Positions 30,904 through 41,689 of a DNA stretch of 64,000 bases are shown here, one piece after another (position 1 is the stretch's first letter; each line of letters opens with the position of its first letter). Source of the stretch: Rhodosorus marinus. Its lineage: Eukaryota; Rhodophyta; Stylonematophyceae; Stylonematales; Stylonemataceae. A program made the translations under genes and the position numbers. The notes beneath the pieces are model-generated. The model was not told where the DNA came from and made no database searches. It saw only the letters and a list, made by a program, of their open reading frames with translations. The stretch covers positions 434,001 through 498,000 of the forward strand of contig JAMWBK010000003.1 in assembly GCA_029953675.1 (NCBI GenBank), given 5' to 3'.

Positions 30904-33900
30904 CAATCGTATTTACACAGTACTAATAATTTCCAACTCTGCCCCCAAAAGCAAGCAACCCCCTACCCACACACCGCTAAGTCATCCCCTCGAGTCTGCT
31001 TTCAAACCCACCACATCTAAAAACGAAACCCTAATCTCCAGATTTCCACTACTACATTCTCGAGGCCCTTCTTTTCCCTCACTACTCAGAATTCAGCAAA
31101 ACCAAACTACAGAAGATGAAATTTCAATTCTTATATACACCCCCTTCGACTCCTACAGAACAACATACCAGGTCCTTCCTCCCCCTCGCACCCATCCCTC
31201 CCACCGAAAATCCCATGTCATACGAAATCCTGTCAACCAGCCAAACCTCAATTCCATGCCAGTTAAACCAGAGGCCCCTTTTGCCTTTCCGCGTCTCAGA
31301 TTTGGCAATACAATAAACCCCTCCATTGTTTAGCTGGAGATTGGCAATATTATTAACACAAAACCCGTATTATCCATTCTACTCGATCTAGTAAAGGGGT
31401 ACGAGAAAAGGGTTCTTGTTAGTATCAGTCCTCATGGAGAACTACCGAGAGATACTACGTGATACTAATGTGTCATAAATATCTTATTATACTGTCATAA
31501 TAATTAGAACTATATTATACGTATTTTACAAATTTTATTACTAGTTATGTTCAAATAATACTTCTGTCGCTTTAATTAATTTTCTAATGACACTAAAAAA
31601 CGCGCTCCGGGATTTTTCGGGTGATTTTAAAAACCACTGTCCAATACCCTTCCGCCACTACTTTCTGAATAAAAGTAATTTTACATCAATAAATCGTTCT
31701 TTCGTCTTCCAATCGACGTCTATTGGGTCACCACCCGTCCTTTTCCTTTCCTTTTTTTTTCGTAGCAACGGGTTAAGTCAAGTCTTGGTTTTTACTTATT
31801 TAGGCCCACCTTTTGGATGATTCCACACGCATGGGTGAAAAAAAACCCGACTTTTCGTATACTCCTCAAAAATTGATTGGATATTGACTTACAGCTTTTA
31901 TCTGCCTTTCTCACCCACAAACCCAAAATACTTGATAAATTATCGAAACTTAAGTAAATGAAGAGGTGGGTATTCGGTGTAACCACAACGGGTGTTTTGG
32001 CATTGGGAAATCGAAAAAAAAACTATGATCTCCTTGTCTTCTTCTTATTGGTCAAATACGATATAAGAAAATTCTTAAAAACAATAATATTGCGAAAAGC
32101 GTTTAATAGAAATAAATTAAAAGGAAATGATAAGCGCGTGTCGATTTCCATTCGTCAAAAAAAGGCCTAACATCACTTAACAAAAAGCGTAGGCGTTTTT
32201 TTGGTAGGGGTAGGGTAGTCATACCCGGAAAGACTAAAAGATGGTTTTTATGTTTTGATTTGTTTTGGTACTGGTATTGGGAGAGGGAGCGAGAAACAAT
32301 CAAGGGGGGTGGGGTGTATTGGATGTATTGGATTCTGAGAATTGGTTCAAGTTTTACTGGATTCGGTCTTCGTCGAAAGGGGGGGAAGGATTGGTGGAGA
32401 CCGTCAGAGATTAGTGAGGAGGGTGGGGGGAAACTAGTAGTAGTAGCACACGTCATTGTTTCATTCGTTTGTAGGGGAAATTTCGACCGTTCCCTGAGAC
32501 AGATGTTGTAAAGCCAAAACAACGTGCGGAGGATCTGGTAAAAAAATTCGATGATGCAACCGTTGTTTTCACCGGGTTCAATATTTTCGTAAGGTGGCTG
32601 GCTGTGGTGGTTGAGGAGTCCTTGGGACTCGAGAGATGGTCACACAAGCTTAATTTTGATCCGTTTCTGGATTTTCTTCCTTTTGACCATGTTGCCGTTA
32701 TTATAACTATTTTTGAATCCGAGCGAGTTGCAGGGAATTGTGTGCCTCTGGCACGAAAGGTGTATTGATTCATGATTCATCCTTGGGTTTGTCGGAATTC
32801 AAACGAGGACTCTGCTTTTGGTTTGTAACGTTGGAGGTTCTTCCTCTTGCCTCGCCGCCCTCGCACGTAACATGACTGTTTTGGAAGGGGGAAGGGAAGG
32901 GTGACCCTACCGTGAAATTGCAGAAATTTGTGTCTCTCTGGAAAGTTGTGGACTCCCCTCTGCGGGTGTTCTAAACTCAAGCGAGACTGGACTCCCCTCT
33001 GCGGGTGTTCTAAACTCAAGCGAGACTGGTGTTTTTTGTGTATGTGCGGATGATTGGGCCAAACATGTCCAAGTCTCAATGGATTCACAACCAGCGTGGC
33101 TTTCGAATGGGCATGCTGCTCACGGTACCCTCGTCAGCATTTCTTGAGACAAGAAAGATGCCTTGAATTCTCCTCACCGGATGTTACAGCTACATAAGCT
33201 GATAGCAAAGTCGAAGCAGAAACTGTCCAGTGCTTCAACCTTCTTCAAAAAAAACACCCCGGTATGTACGGTCAATTCCGGGTCGCCTCTCTAGTACAGC
33301 GGAGGAGACGAGTTCGTTTGAATTCGAACAAATTATCAGTGTTAAGTTCCGAGCTCACCTCACTTGGACAGTACTGCCCACCCCGCTCCGAGAGAAGAGT
33401 TCCCGCTCCACGTTCAACTCCAGCGGAACTAGAACAGGAGTATCTTAAGGACACGTGTTACTAATTAATTAGAGGTAAAGCTTACTCCTTGATACCCCCT
33501 ATAAGACAAAAATGTACTGGAGAATACCGTCTAAATTATAATTATATTCATTAAAACATGAATTTTATACGGCAAACAGTTCCACCCTAGTTTTGACCAT
33601 ATTTTCTTTCGATTTATTGAATTCGTACGATTAGTACTAATCTGGCAATGTACTATATCATTTCGACTTCGGTCGGGCCTCCGAAGGAACGACGCTGGAC
33701 TTGCCAATTGAGCAAGCTGAAGCACTTTTTCCGCGCAATAGCGAAACCTTGGATCAGTCGGGCTTCGTGAAATAAAAAACGTGCTAACTCTCCCAGGATG
33801 TCTCCACCATCGTTCTTTGATAAGTGAGTCGTAAATGTGTGCCGTGCGAGGTAGATCTCGAGAAGATCTGCTGTGGCAAGTGGGGGGTTGTGAGATTGGT

Positions 33901-33963
33901 CAGGTCGGACTGATCAGCTTTATATAGCGGTACACAAAGTCCCTCTTTGAGGATTCAACGGGG
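30904..33963. other. 3-kb intergenic region, largely AT-rich
   Basis: The first 130 bp upstream of the giant gene are C/A-rich on the plus strand. The middle (31330-32250) is strongly AT-rich. 32280-32440 has G-runs. Open frames (32103-32522, 33230-33464 and others) show no domain. The last about 100 bp should carry the promoter of the plus-strand DUF6816 gene. Confidence 0.45.
32952..33029. repeat. Perfect 39-bp tandem duplication
   Basis: The 39-bp unit beginning ACTCCCCTCTGCGGGTGTTC occurs twice head to tail with no mismatch. It is noncoding as far as I can see. Confidence 0.97.
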
Positions 33964-34877
33964 ATGCTATTTTTTGCCCTTTGCACTTCGGTGAGCACGC
34001 GCCGGCGAGCTCAAATTCAGAGCAAAAGTTGCGCATCGCGGCGTGAGTTTCTCAGTTTCGGTCTTGCAGTTGGTCCATGTATAGCCTTTCCGGGGTCGCT
34101 GCTGGCGGAGAGGGATCAGCTACTTCCCTTGGAAGCGAGACTGAAGACATCGGACTTGAAAAAACCATTAAGTGATCCATTTCCTAGGGAACCCCTGGTG
34201 GCAGAATGGTACGGACATTCAACGCTCTAGATCTGCCTTGGCCATCCCACTGCTAAGCCAGAATCTTTGTCTCGTTTTCATTGATGCTAACTTTTAGGAT
34301 GGAGGGAGTGTGGAATGTCGTCGTCACTAAAAAAGCAGTTCAAGCCCCAAAAGGAGGCAAGTTCCTGCCGGATGGATACGATCTCAATCGAGAACGATCT
34401 TCGATTGGAAAGCCGCTCCAGTACCGCCTCCGGTTTGCGCAGAGACGTGACGGAAGTGGTGTGGCAACCGATAGGACCTTCAACTTAACTTCCATGATGA
34501 ACGCATACGCGGGAACGGAGCTCGTCAACAACGTTGAGTGGGATCCCAACGGCATTCGATCCGTTGCACTCTTCAAGAACAGCCCTGGGGCCAAGTCCAT
34601 ACAAATCCTCAATACGAGCGCCACAGCCGCAGCCAAAGATCGGTATCTGGTTGAGGAACTATTTCGCAACATTTTCACGAACGGGAACGCGGGCGAGAGC
34701 CCCAAGACTACGGATGTTGAGACCATTACGTTATACAGGCGTTCTCGCGATTCCCGTGTCGAGGGCTCCCAGCGCATTGCAGTTTACTTAACGCCTTCTT
34801 CGGACGGTTGGAGTGCAGAGTACGATGACACTGCCGTACTAATTTCAGATTTTACGCTTGAGATGACCCGTTTATAA
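33964..34877 (+). CDS. DUF6816-like thylakoid-lumen protein (copy 2)
   Basis: Exons 33964-34208 and 34298-34877 join across an 89-bp intron whose 3' end shows a textbook branch site (GCTAAC) and TTTTAG acceptor, giving 274 residues. The leader has an Arg/Ser-rich transit-like part, then S-R-R-E-F-L-S-F, a hydrophobic core and a cleavage-like SLLAE, as expected for Tat-dependent import into the thylakoid lumen. The mature domain reads WMEGVWNVV, then LQYRLRFAQR, VATDRTFN and VETITLYRR, parallel in order to copy 1 (WMAGIWSSA, VSDRPYN, VETATCYRY). Identity between the two copies is low, so the duplication is old. The stop lies 29 bp from the stop of VPS16 on the other strand. Confidence 0.7.
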
Positions 34878-34906
34878 CCACCTGACTTAATAAATAACAG
34901 GCCTGT

Positions 34907-37900
34907 TCATCGCGAGGATAGCTTCTTCTGTGCACTGATCAGAATGGTTTGTATTTCGTCTAGGAACTGACTGTTTCGCGTCTTTGTTGCCAATTCAATC
35001 GCTTCTTTCCCTAGACCGCATTGAGCGAGAGCTCTTGCCCGGTCGTGAGGATTCTATATTTGCTCGGAATCGAACACATTGAAGTTAGCTCGACAGCCTC
35101 TTGAGACCGAAACCGGCTTTCGAATTGGGCTTTTGCAAAGCCTACCTTGACCATTCTCGCATATGCAGCCGCCTCTTCAAAGTTCTTTCGACTCAGACAT
35201 GCCCTAACGAATGGCATGTATCCAGTCGCGGGGTTGTTTCCAGTAATCTTCAGCAAGTCTCGAATGCCTGCGAAATCGTCTTCTCCAGCAAGCGCATCCA
35301 CGCAAATAAAGATGAACCGCTGATCCTCGATCTGATAAGATTCCACAAAGAGTCATTCAGCAACCGGGTGCGTTTCCATACTTAAAGGAATCTGTACCTG
35401 AAGTTCCCTTTTCAGCCACTTTAAGACGCCCGTCCTGGTCGCCGAGCTTTGAGAGACGATAGCAGCGACTCTTAGAAGATCGCTGCTGGAAAAGTCCTGA
35501 ATCGTGCCGCTTGGGAACGACAACTTTCGCTCCAGATCTGCACCGACCAAGGCGACATTCGCCAAGTCAACGATAACTCCAGCTTCGAACTCGCACTGTT
35601 GCTTATAGCCGGGTTTGTTGCGAATTGAGGAAGCAAGGTTTCGTAGACTACTTGCACGCCGTCCAACTGAATCGTCACTCAATCTTCTTTCGAGTTCCGC
35701 CATAACTGCTTCGGAATAATGCCCGGTTTCCTCATATAGAATCAACCGCGCGCTGTGGTCTCCGGAGCGCCTTAACAGCGTGCTTAGAGATGCTACTGCC
35801 TGGGAACAACCAACCGGATCCATTCGCTCCTTGATGGTGCGCGAAATAGATCGGATTGTCTGATTCTGACGGAGGTTTTCAAGGACGTCCCAAACAAGCT
35901 CAAGATCGTTGCTAGCGACAGCGTCTGCTAACGCGGCTGGTCCAAGATCGAGTTCCATGAGAATCGGTACCTGAAAGGAAAAAAGAGGAGAGGAGGGTGA
36001 GGAAGGCACTAAAAACTGATGCACGATAAGGTTGACCAAGGGATTGACAGCCGTACCCTTCGAGCAGGGTCCTGCTCCTTTGAGATCAGAAGCTTGGCCA
36101 GACTAAGTCTACCTTTTCGCATCGCCACGTGGGATGCATCAACGTAGGGCGGGGTAAAGTGTGGAAACCGCGCAGCTATCTTTTCGAATTGTTCAATGCA
36201 CTTCGACGCAACGGCAGTCTCGCCGTCACGATCCTTCTCGATGAGCCGCTTTGCCCATCTGGTGATGACCTCTTCGGGGTCTGAGGCGTACCGTGGAACG
36301 GAAAGTAGAGTAGGGTCAATCAGAGTCCGAAACATCCGGGACGCGGTGGCTCACCGACGCAGTCTACGAAGATGTTGTGATAATTTTGAAAACTCACTGA
36401 TTTCGCAAAACGAAGCGATGCGAAAGGCGAGGTTGTCATCACCAAAGGCGGATACTCGATCAACCAAGGCAGCAGCACCGAGCTCGATAAACTCAGCTGC
36501 AGTTATCAGTACCGTTGGAGTACCGCTTCTTACTGAGTTGAGCACTCTCAGCGTCGTCGCTGTTCTTGGGAAGAGATTAGAATCCCGCAATGCCGTCGAA
36601 CCCTCACTTGGCTCTTGCGTGTAGCCGGCCTCTTCCTGAAACGCATCCGCATACGCAAATCCGTAACTTGCAGACCTCAGCAGTCCTTGCTGCTTTCGAA
36701 TCGTCCATTCGTGCCTAGCTGCAGCCAGGCATGTTTCGGCCGAGTTCACAATCGTGTTATCTTCCATGAGCAATTCTATGGCTGAGTGACGCTGCATGGC
36801 CTTCAAGAATCGAGAGTCGGGCGGCTGATCCGACGCGTCCACCTCAACGCTGTTGAACAATAAGGCAGATCCGTGCGTACTTCCCACTGCGAATACTCTC
36901 TCGGTATCCTTCGATACAAGTTCCACAAAGTCTACTGAACCAATACTCAATAGGCGCAGACCATCGCTTTCTGTGGCCAGTCGGGTGGAACTGGAAACGG
37001 TCCAGGTGGCATGCTCCCCTTTCGGACCGAAGACAACCAAAGTAGTACCGTAAACGGCGCTAACAGCGTCGTTTCCACACCAGGAGAGTTGATCCGGCTC
37101 CTGACGACTGCGGCTAGCCGACAAGTCGAACGGGGCTTTCCATTGCAGGACAATTCTTGGTCCGGATTTGGTAATCACGAGGATCGTGCCATTTGCTAAG
37201 GCTCCAGTCAGCAGCTCTCCATTGGGGGAGAGCGAGATATGGGATATACTCTCGCTAAGGTCGAGGACCCTGGGTTTCAACCAGCCCGGCGAAAGGACGA
37301 CGAAGCAGGATCCAGCGCAGCTGAGGAAGATTTCCAGTTGGTTCTCGTCTAGATCGGCTGCGGCAATTGTGGATGAAGCTTGATACACCCGCCTGGGCGG
37401 AAGGAACGACTCCGCTACGGATAGAGGTCTGGAGTTCAACTTGCCGTTTCGATACGAAACAGACCACAGGTTTCCTTTCACTCCGCGGAGGACAATCTGT
37501 CCCTTTCGTGTGATAGCTGCGTCAAAGATCTCCTCCTGCGCCTCGAGGGAGGCCGTATCGAGGATGTGCCCTTCGATGTTGAACTTGGTGACTCTCCCAT
37601 TCGACTGAACGACCAAGAGCGCGTCACGTTCGTCCCATCCAAGAGTCAACACTCTGTTGACTCCGGTTCCTAGCTGCATGGACCCTTCCGCGGATAGTAA
37701 CCGACCAGAGGGCGTACAAATCTCTATTCCCAGGCCAATGCTCCATCCAAACCCTCCACATAGAGCAATTGGCCCCGCACACCTGGCAACCCCTAGTATA
37801 CAGCCCTTCCATTCATCAATCACCTTACGCGGCCACTCCGCGTGCTTACAAAGGCTCAGCTTTCGATAGTTGCGATCCTCAACCTGGCACCAACGTATCC

Positions 37901-37928
37901 ATTCCTCCTCGTTATCCTCTTCATCCAT
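34907..37928 (-). CDS. VPS16: VPS16, core subunit of the HOPS/CORVET tethering complexes
   Basis: Exons 34907-35053, 35146-35331, 35398-35970, 36057-36280 and 36368-37928 splice to 896 residues, close to the usual 800-850. The N-terminal half is the VPS16 beta-propeller (NYRKLSLCKHAEW, then GPIALCGGFGWS). The C-terminal half is the alpha-solenoid: LLRSASYG, LRVLNSVRSGTP, then DLELVWDVL and GYMPFVRACLSRKNFEEA. VPS16 binds VPS33 and drives membrane fusion at late endosomes and vacuoles. Every intron was placed by matching both frame and the order of conserved family motifs. An ATG 57 bp upstream (37985) is in frame, but homology starts at 37928. It is transcribed toward the DUF6816 gene, with 29 bp between the stops. 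Confidence 0.93.
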
Positions 37929-38730
37929 CCTGAGCACTCCCGACTTGCTTACATCAGAACAAAGCCTAGAAAGGCAGCATTCCATCCTTCATTCGATGAA
38001 GAGGACATAAACTTGGTCTTGCCATCGTCTTAAAGGAAAACATGTGGTGATGCTTCTCCGGTCCTGTTTTACGCATATAAGAACAGATCCTTCTCTCCCA
38101 ACGTATCCATCGAGAAGATCGCAATCCTCTGGCTGTGAACAACTAATTCGGAGGTGGGTCCGTAGGCGCATTTTGAAGACGGGCCGATGAGCTTTTGAGC
38201 TGTTCCCGGGGCCTTAAGCAGATGTCTCTCAGTTAGAAACGGCTGGAGGAGGGAATAGTTCTCGCTGTCTCCATCGACAATATCCCGGCTTTGGTTGTAC
38301 GTGTGTTCAAAATGGGACAAATACGACTGGGATCGGCCATTTTAGTTTGGACTCAAGACAGACATGGGTCAGTGCAGGACAGACCTTCTCGAAAAGGCTC
38401 GTCTTTGCATCCTTTCGACAAAGACGTTGAAGAAGACACACAAGACATGGGAGACTTCGCTTTTTTAGAGATTTGGTTGTAAGAAAGCTCGCAACTCAAA
38501 AACCTTGAGTTTTATAACGAAACTATTGAAGAAGGCGCAAAAGGGTGTTTCAAATATAATTAGATAGCAAATGGACTGGAAGATTGTTTTATGAAAAGAA
38601 TTAGATCCAGACATAGAAATTGAATTTAGAAGTAACTTGTTAAGAAAATTCTGCATTTGACAAGTATCCTGCATTGCTCCTGAGAGCGTGTTATAGGTCA
38701 AGCATAAGCTTCAGTAGCCCGTTCAAGATT
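37929..38730. other. Intergenic, no gene seen
   Basis: Short frames only. This should contain the VPS16 promoter and the 3' end of the next minus-strand gene. Confidence 0.45.
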
Positions 38731-39450
38731 TCAATCTTCATCGCTAGACGACGCGAGGGCCTGGAGAAAAGCCGCCGACTCGTCAATCCTCTGATCTCTG
38801 TGCACGTACTCTGAAGTGGCTTGAAGCATGTTCAGTTTGGAGAAGTCATCGATTCTTTCAACTTCTTCAGCATCCTCGACGTCATCCAGCGGTTGGTACT
38901 CATACGATTGGCCGGACTCCTCCACGGCGCTCTCCCGTTTGCCTCCGATTATACGAATCAACCAGTTCATGCACGTCCTTCCGAAGTCATCGTCCACTTT
39001 GACAACAGTAAAATCGCTCCCTAGGGCTACAGTCGCTTCTCTGGCAGTAGCTGTTTCAACTTCCGCGTGTAAACAGGCTACAAGGCAGGGAATGTCTCTT
39101 GACAGAGTATTCCAGCCATCATCATTACCTTCTTCCTCTCCCATGAGGAGAATGATCGAAGCGTCTGGTTCCGTAAGAGACCCGTCTGCGTAACCTTCAA
39201 ACTCAACCAATCGGCCTTCAGCTGTAAATGAAAACTTTTCGCGGCGCGAAAAGTGTTCGCCCAGTTCATTCGCAATGAGCTCAAGGCCTCCGAACCTGAA
39301 ACGGTCGTCTCCACCAACTGAATGGACGACAACCTGAAACGACTCTTCTTCTTCCTCCATCAGAAGACAAAGCTCGCTTCCGACGGAAGAAAGCTCCAAC
39401 GAAGACGACCAGACTCCTTCACAACCAGAACGTTGACTACTCTCTCTCAT
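38731..39450 (-). CDS. Unrecognised acidic protein, 239 residues, single exon
   Basis: An uninterrupted minus-strand frame from the ATG at 39450 to a stop at 38731. The protein is very acidic (EEEEES, EEEGNDD, DDVEDAEEVERIDD) and ends SSSDED. A central folded-looking part includes DIPCLVACLHAEV and CMNWLIRIIGG. I do not recognise the family; a chaperone- or adaptor-like cytosolic protein would fit but is a guess. No signal or membrane segment is visible. It lies between VPS16 and another unrecognised minus-strand gene. Confidence 0.6.
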   Translation of the reverse strand: MRESSQRSGCEGVWSSSLELSSVGSELCLLMEEEEESFQVVVHSVGGDDRFRFGGLELIANELGEHFSRREKFSFTAEGRLVEFEGYADGSLTEPDASIILLMGEEEGNDDGWNTLSRDIPCLVACLHAEVETATAREATVALGSDFTVVKVDDDFGRTCMNWLIRIIGGKRESAVEESGQSYEYQPLDDVEDAEEVERIDDFSKLNMLQATSEYVHRDQRIDESAAFLQALASSSDED

Positions 39451-39844
39451 CGCTCAGATAATTAATTTCAGAGGATCAACTACACCGGAAATCAGCTGGA
39501 TATTGTCTCCTGCTCTGACCTCTGCTTCACCATGAATATAGATTCCAAAACTGCAGTAGAGACAGCTTGTAGAGGAAATAGTTTGACGAAATAAAACGAG
39601 TCTGTGACGCCCAATGCTTCTGGGTGTATTTTCCGAATCCTCCTGGGAGAAGATTTCTTCGCCTCGTTAGTCAGCGCCAGATCGGGCAAGCCGAGCGCAC
39701 ACGAGCGGGGACCACCGAAAGGGTAGTTGGAAAATAGAGCCAGTTTGTCTTATTATGATCAAGTGTACGAGGTCTGCAAGCGGCAGTTTCTTGGCGAAAG
39801 GTCCGTATTGAGACTTGACCGAAAGTACAAGACTCGAATGTGTT

Positions 39845-41477
39845 CTACGATGACCCAACATCGTCAGCGTCCCATCTATGGACCGGTGGAACATCGGGTT
39901 CTTCGTCAGTCCATTCGTCAGGTGCCGACTCCGCAGATTCGTCCGAACTCCACGCAGAGCGTCCCGCTGCTCGCCCTGCAGTAGTAGGAGCATCTCCCCA
40001 GGAGGTCCCTGCAGGTTGGAACCTCATCTTGGCCTGCAAAAAGCGGACAGAAACGGATCAATTCAGATCCTGGTGAAAGAATGTGTAGCAACCTGGCCGA
40101 GAGAATTTTCTCACCCTGAAATTCTCGTCGCAAGCCAGCTGGCGGAAGCTCTTGCTGGTTGTGGCTAAAGGCATTCGAAAGACAAATCTCTTCCGCATCC
40201 TTAGCATCTCAGTGGCAATATACCTCTGCTCGGGATTCGCGAATTGGAGAGTAACCTCAGCTCTGGCAGAGTCAGCTCCCCCAACACCACGTTCGACGGC
40301 ATTGACAACTTCGTACGTTGGGAATACCGTCTCAAGTTCTGCAGCTTTCTCCTTCGTAGACTCGATCTTTGAGAGGATGTTAGAGACGCCTTCAGTGGGC
40401 ACTCGCCCACCAATAGCAACCACCAGTCTCCTCCTCGCCTTGTAATCCGCCTCAAGCCTGAATGTGGACGTTGAGCTCTATGTGAGATTCTATTGATGTT
40501 GCCGGCCAATTCAGCCCCAGGGGTAGATACCTTTCGGCTGCATCGGTTTGGGCTCTGGCGGCCGATAAGAGTACTTTCGGAGTCCGACTAGCTTGACGCG
40601 ATGATTGCTCGATCCGCAGGACTTGCTCATTGTTTGGGTCCGCTTGAAGCGACATCTTGTACCTACGAAACGTCAAATGGAACTCAATCGGGTGAGGACA
40701 GCACGGATTGACGAGTACAATAAGAAGGTTCCTGATAGTGGCCTACTCTACGGCAAGCTTGGTCGCGCAGGCTCGGTCCAATGAACCAAGCGGACGAAGA
40801 GATATGGTTCCTTCGCAGGAGCCAGAAACAGCTGAAGCAAAAATGTTCTCCAGATACGTAACCTTGCGGAGGGCGGAAGGAAGAAAAGTCGTTCAGGTCT
40901 AATGAGTCTGTCATACCAACTGCGGTTTGATGGCGGGGATTGTCTTTTTGGACTCACTGTTTCCAGTTCTGAGCGAGCGTAGTCCATCAGAAAGTCCGAA
41001 AAGCTCGCCGGTTTGATAAGTTCTGCCTCCTTCACTTGTACACGAGACTGGATCGGCACCGCCGCCGGGTTGACAGTACGAGTCGGGTCAGCAACAACCT
41101 GCTGTGATGCAATACTATCTTCCAACTTGTTCATAGTCTCTGTGTTTTCCCCTTTTGCGTCTCGCTCTACTCCAATAGCCTCGGCGAGTCTCTCGTTTCT
41201 TGCCAACTGCGCGCATACATCATCACACGCAAGTCGAACTGCAATACCTCCAATTTTCTCTGCGTCCGAGGACGGTCTGAAACCTTGTCGAAGCCTGAAA
41301 ATGAAGTAGAATGAGCTGACGAAAGCAGAGACTGCTCTACATACTTTGTAAAACAACAGCGATCGCGCTCCGGTTCACGGCAGCCTTGCCTCCAAATATC
41401 AGAGGGATCAAATGCGGGAAACGCTCTCCGCGAATACCGGGAATGCCTGTGAGCAACTTACTCCGTGTTGCAGCCAT
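39845..41477 (-). CDS. Unrecognised multi-exon protein with acidic tail
   Basis: At least five exons can be followed. 41345-41477 starts MAATRSKLL and has RFPHLIPLIFGG. 40958-41283 is helical, with ARNERLAEAIG and FSDFLMDYARSELET. A further exon near 40570-40660 has MSLQADPNNEQ and KVLLSAARAQTDAAER. Then follow about 40085-40447 (RRRLVVAIGGRVPTEG and TEMLRMRKRFVFRMPLA) and 39845-40030 (GTSWGDAP, then an Asp/Glu/Trp-rich tail ending DDVGSS). The piece linking the second and third exons (40660-40957) could not be resolved. No domain is recognised. The start could instead be the in-frame ATG at 41546. Confidence 0.5.
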
Positions 41478-41689
41478 TTTTTCTCGCTTGCCTTCCGCAG
41501 AGACATCGAACCTGAGTATCCAGGGCAAAACAGAATCACTTCGCATTCAGCAATCCAGCTTCCTTTGAGCTATTGACCATGGTTGAAGATCAATCCAATA
41601 CCCAAACTGGAAACTGGCACTCATAATAGGGACACCCCGCTGTCCCGTGACACTAAAAAAGCATAGGAGACTTTGAAGATCAGTGGTTT

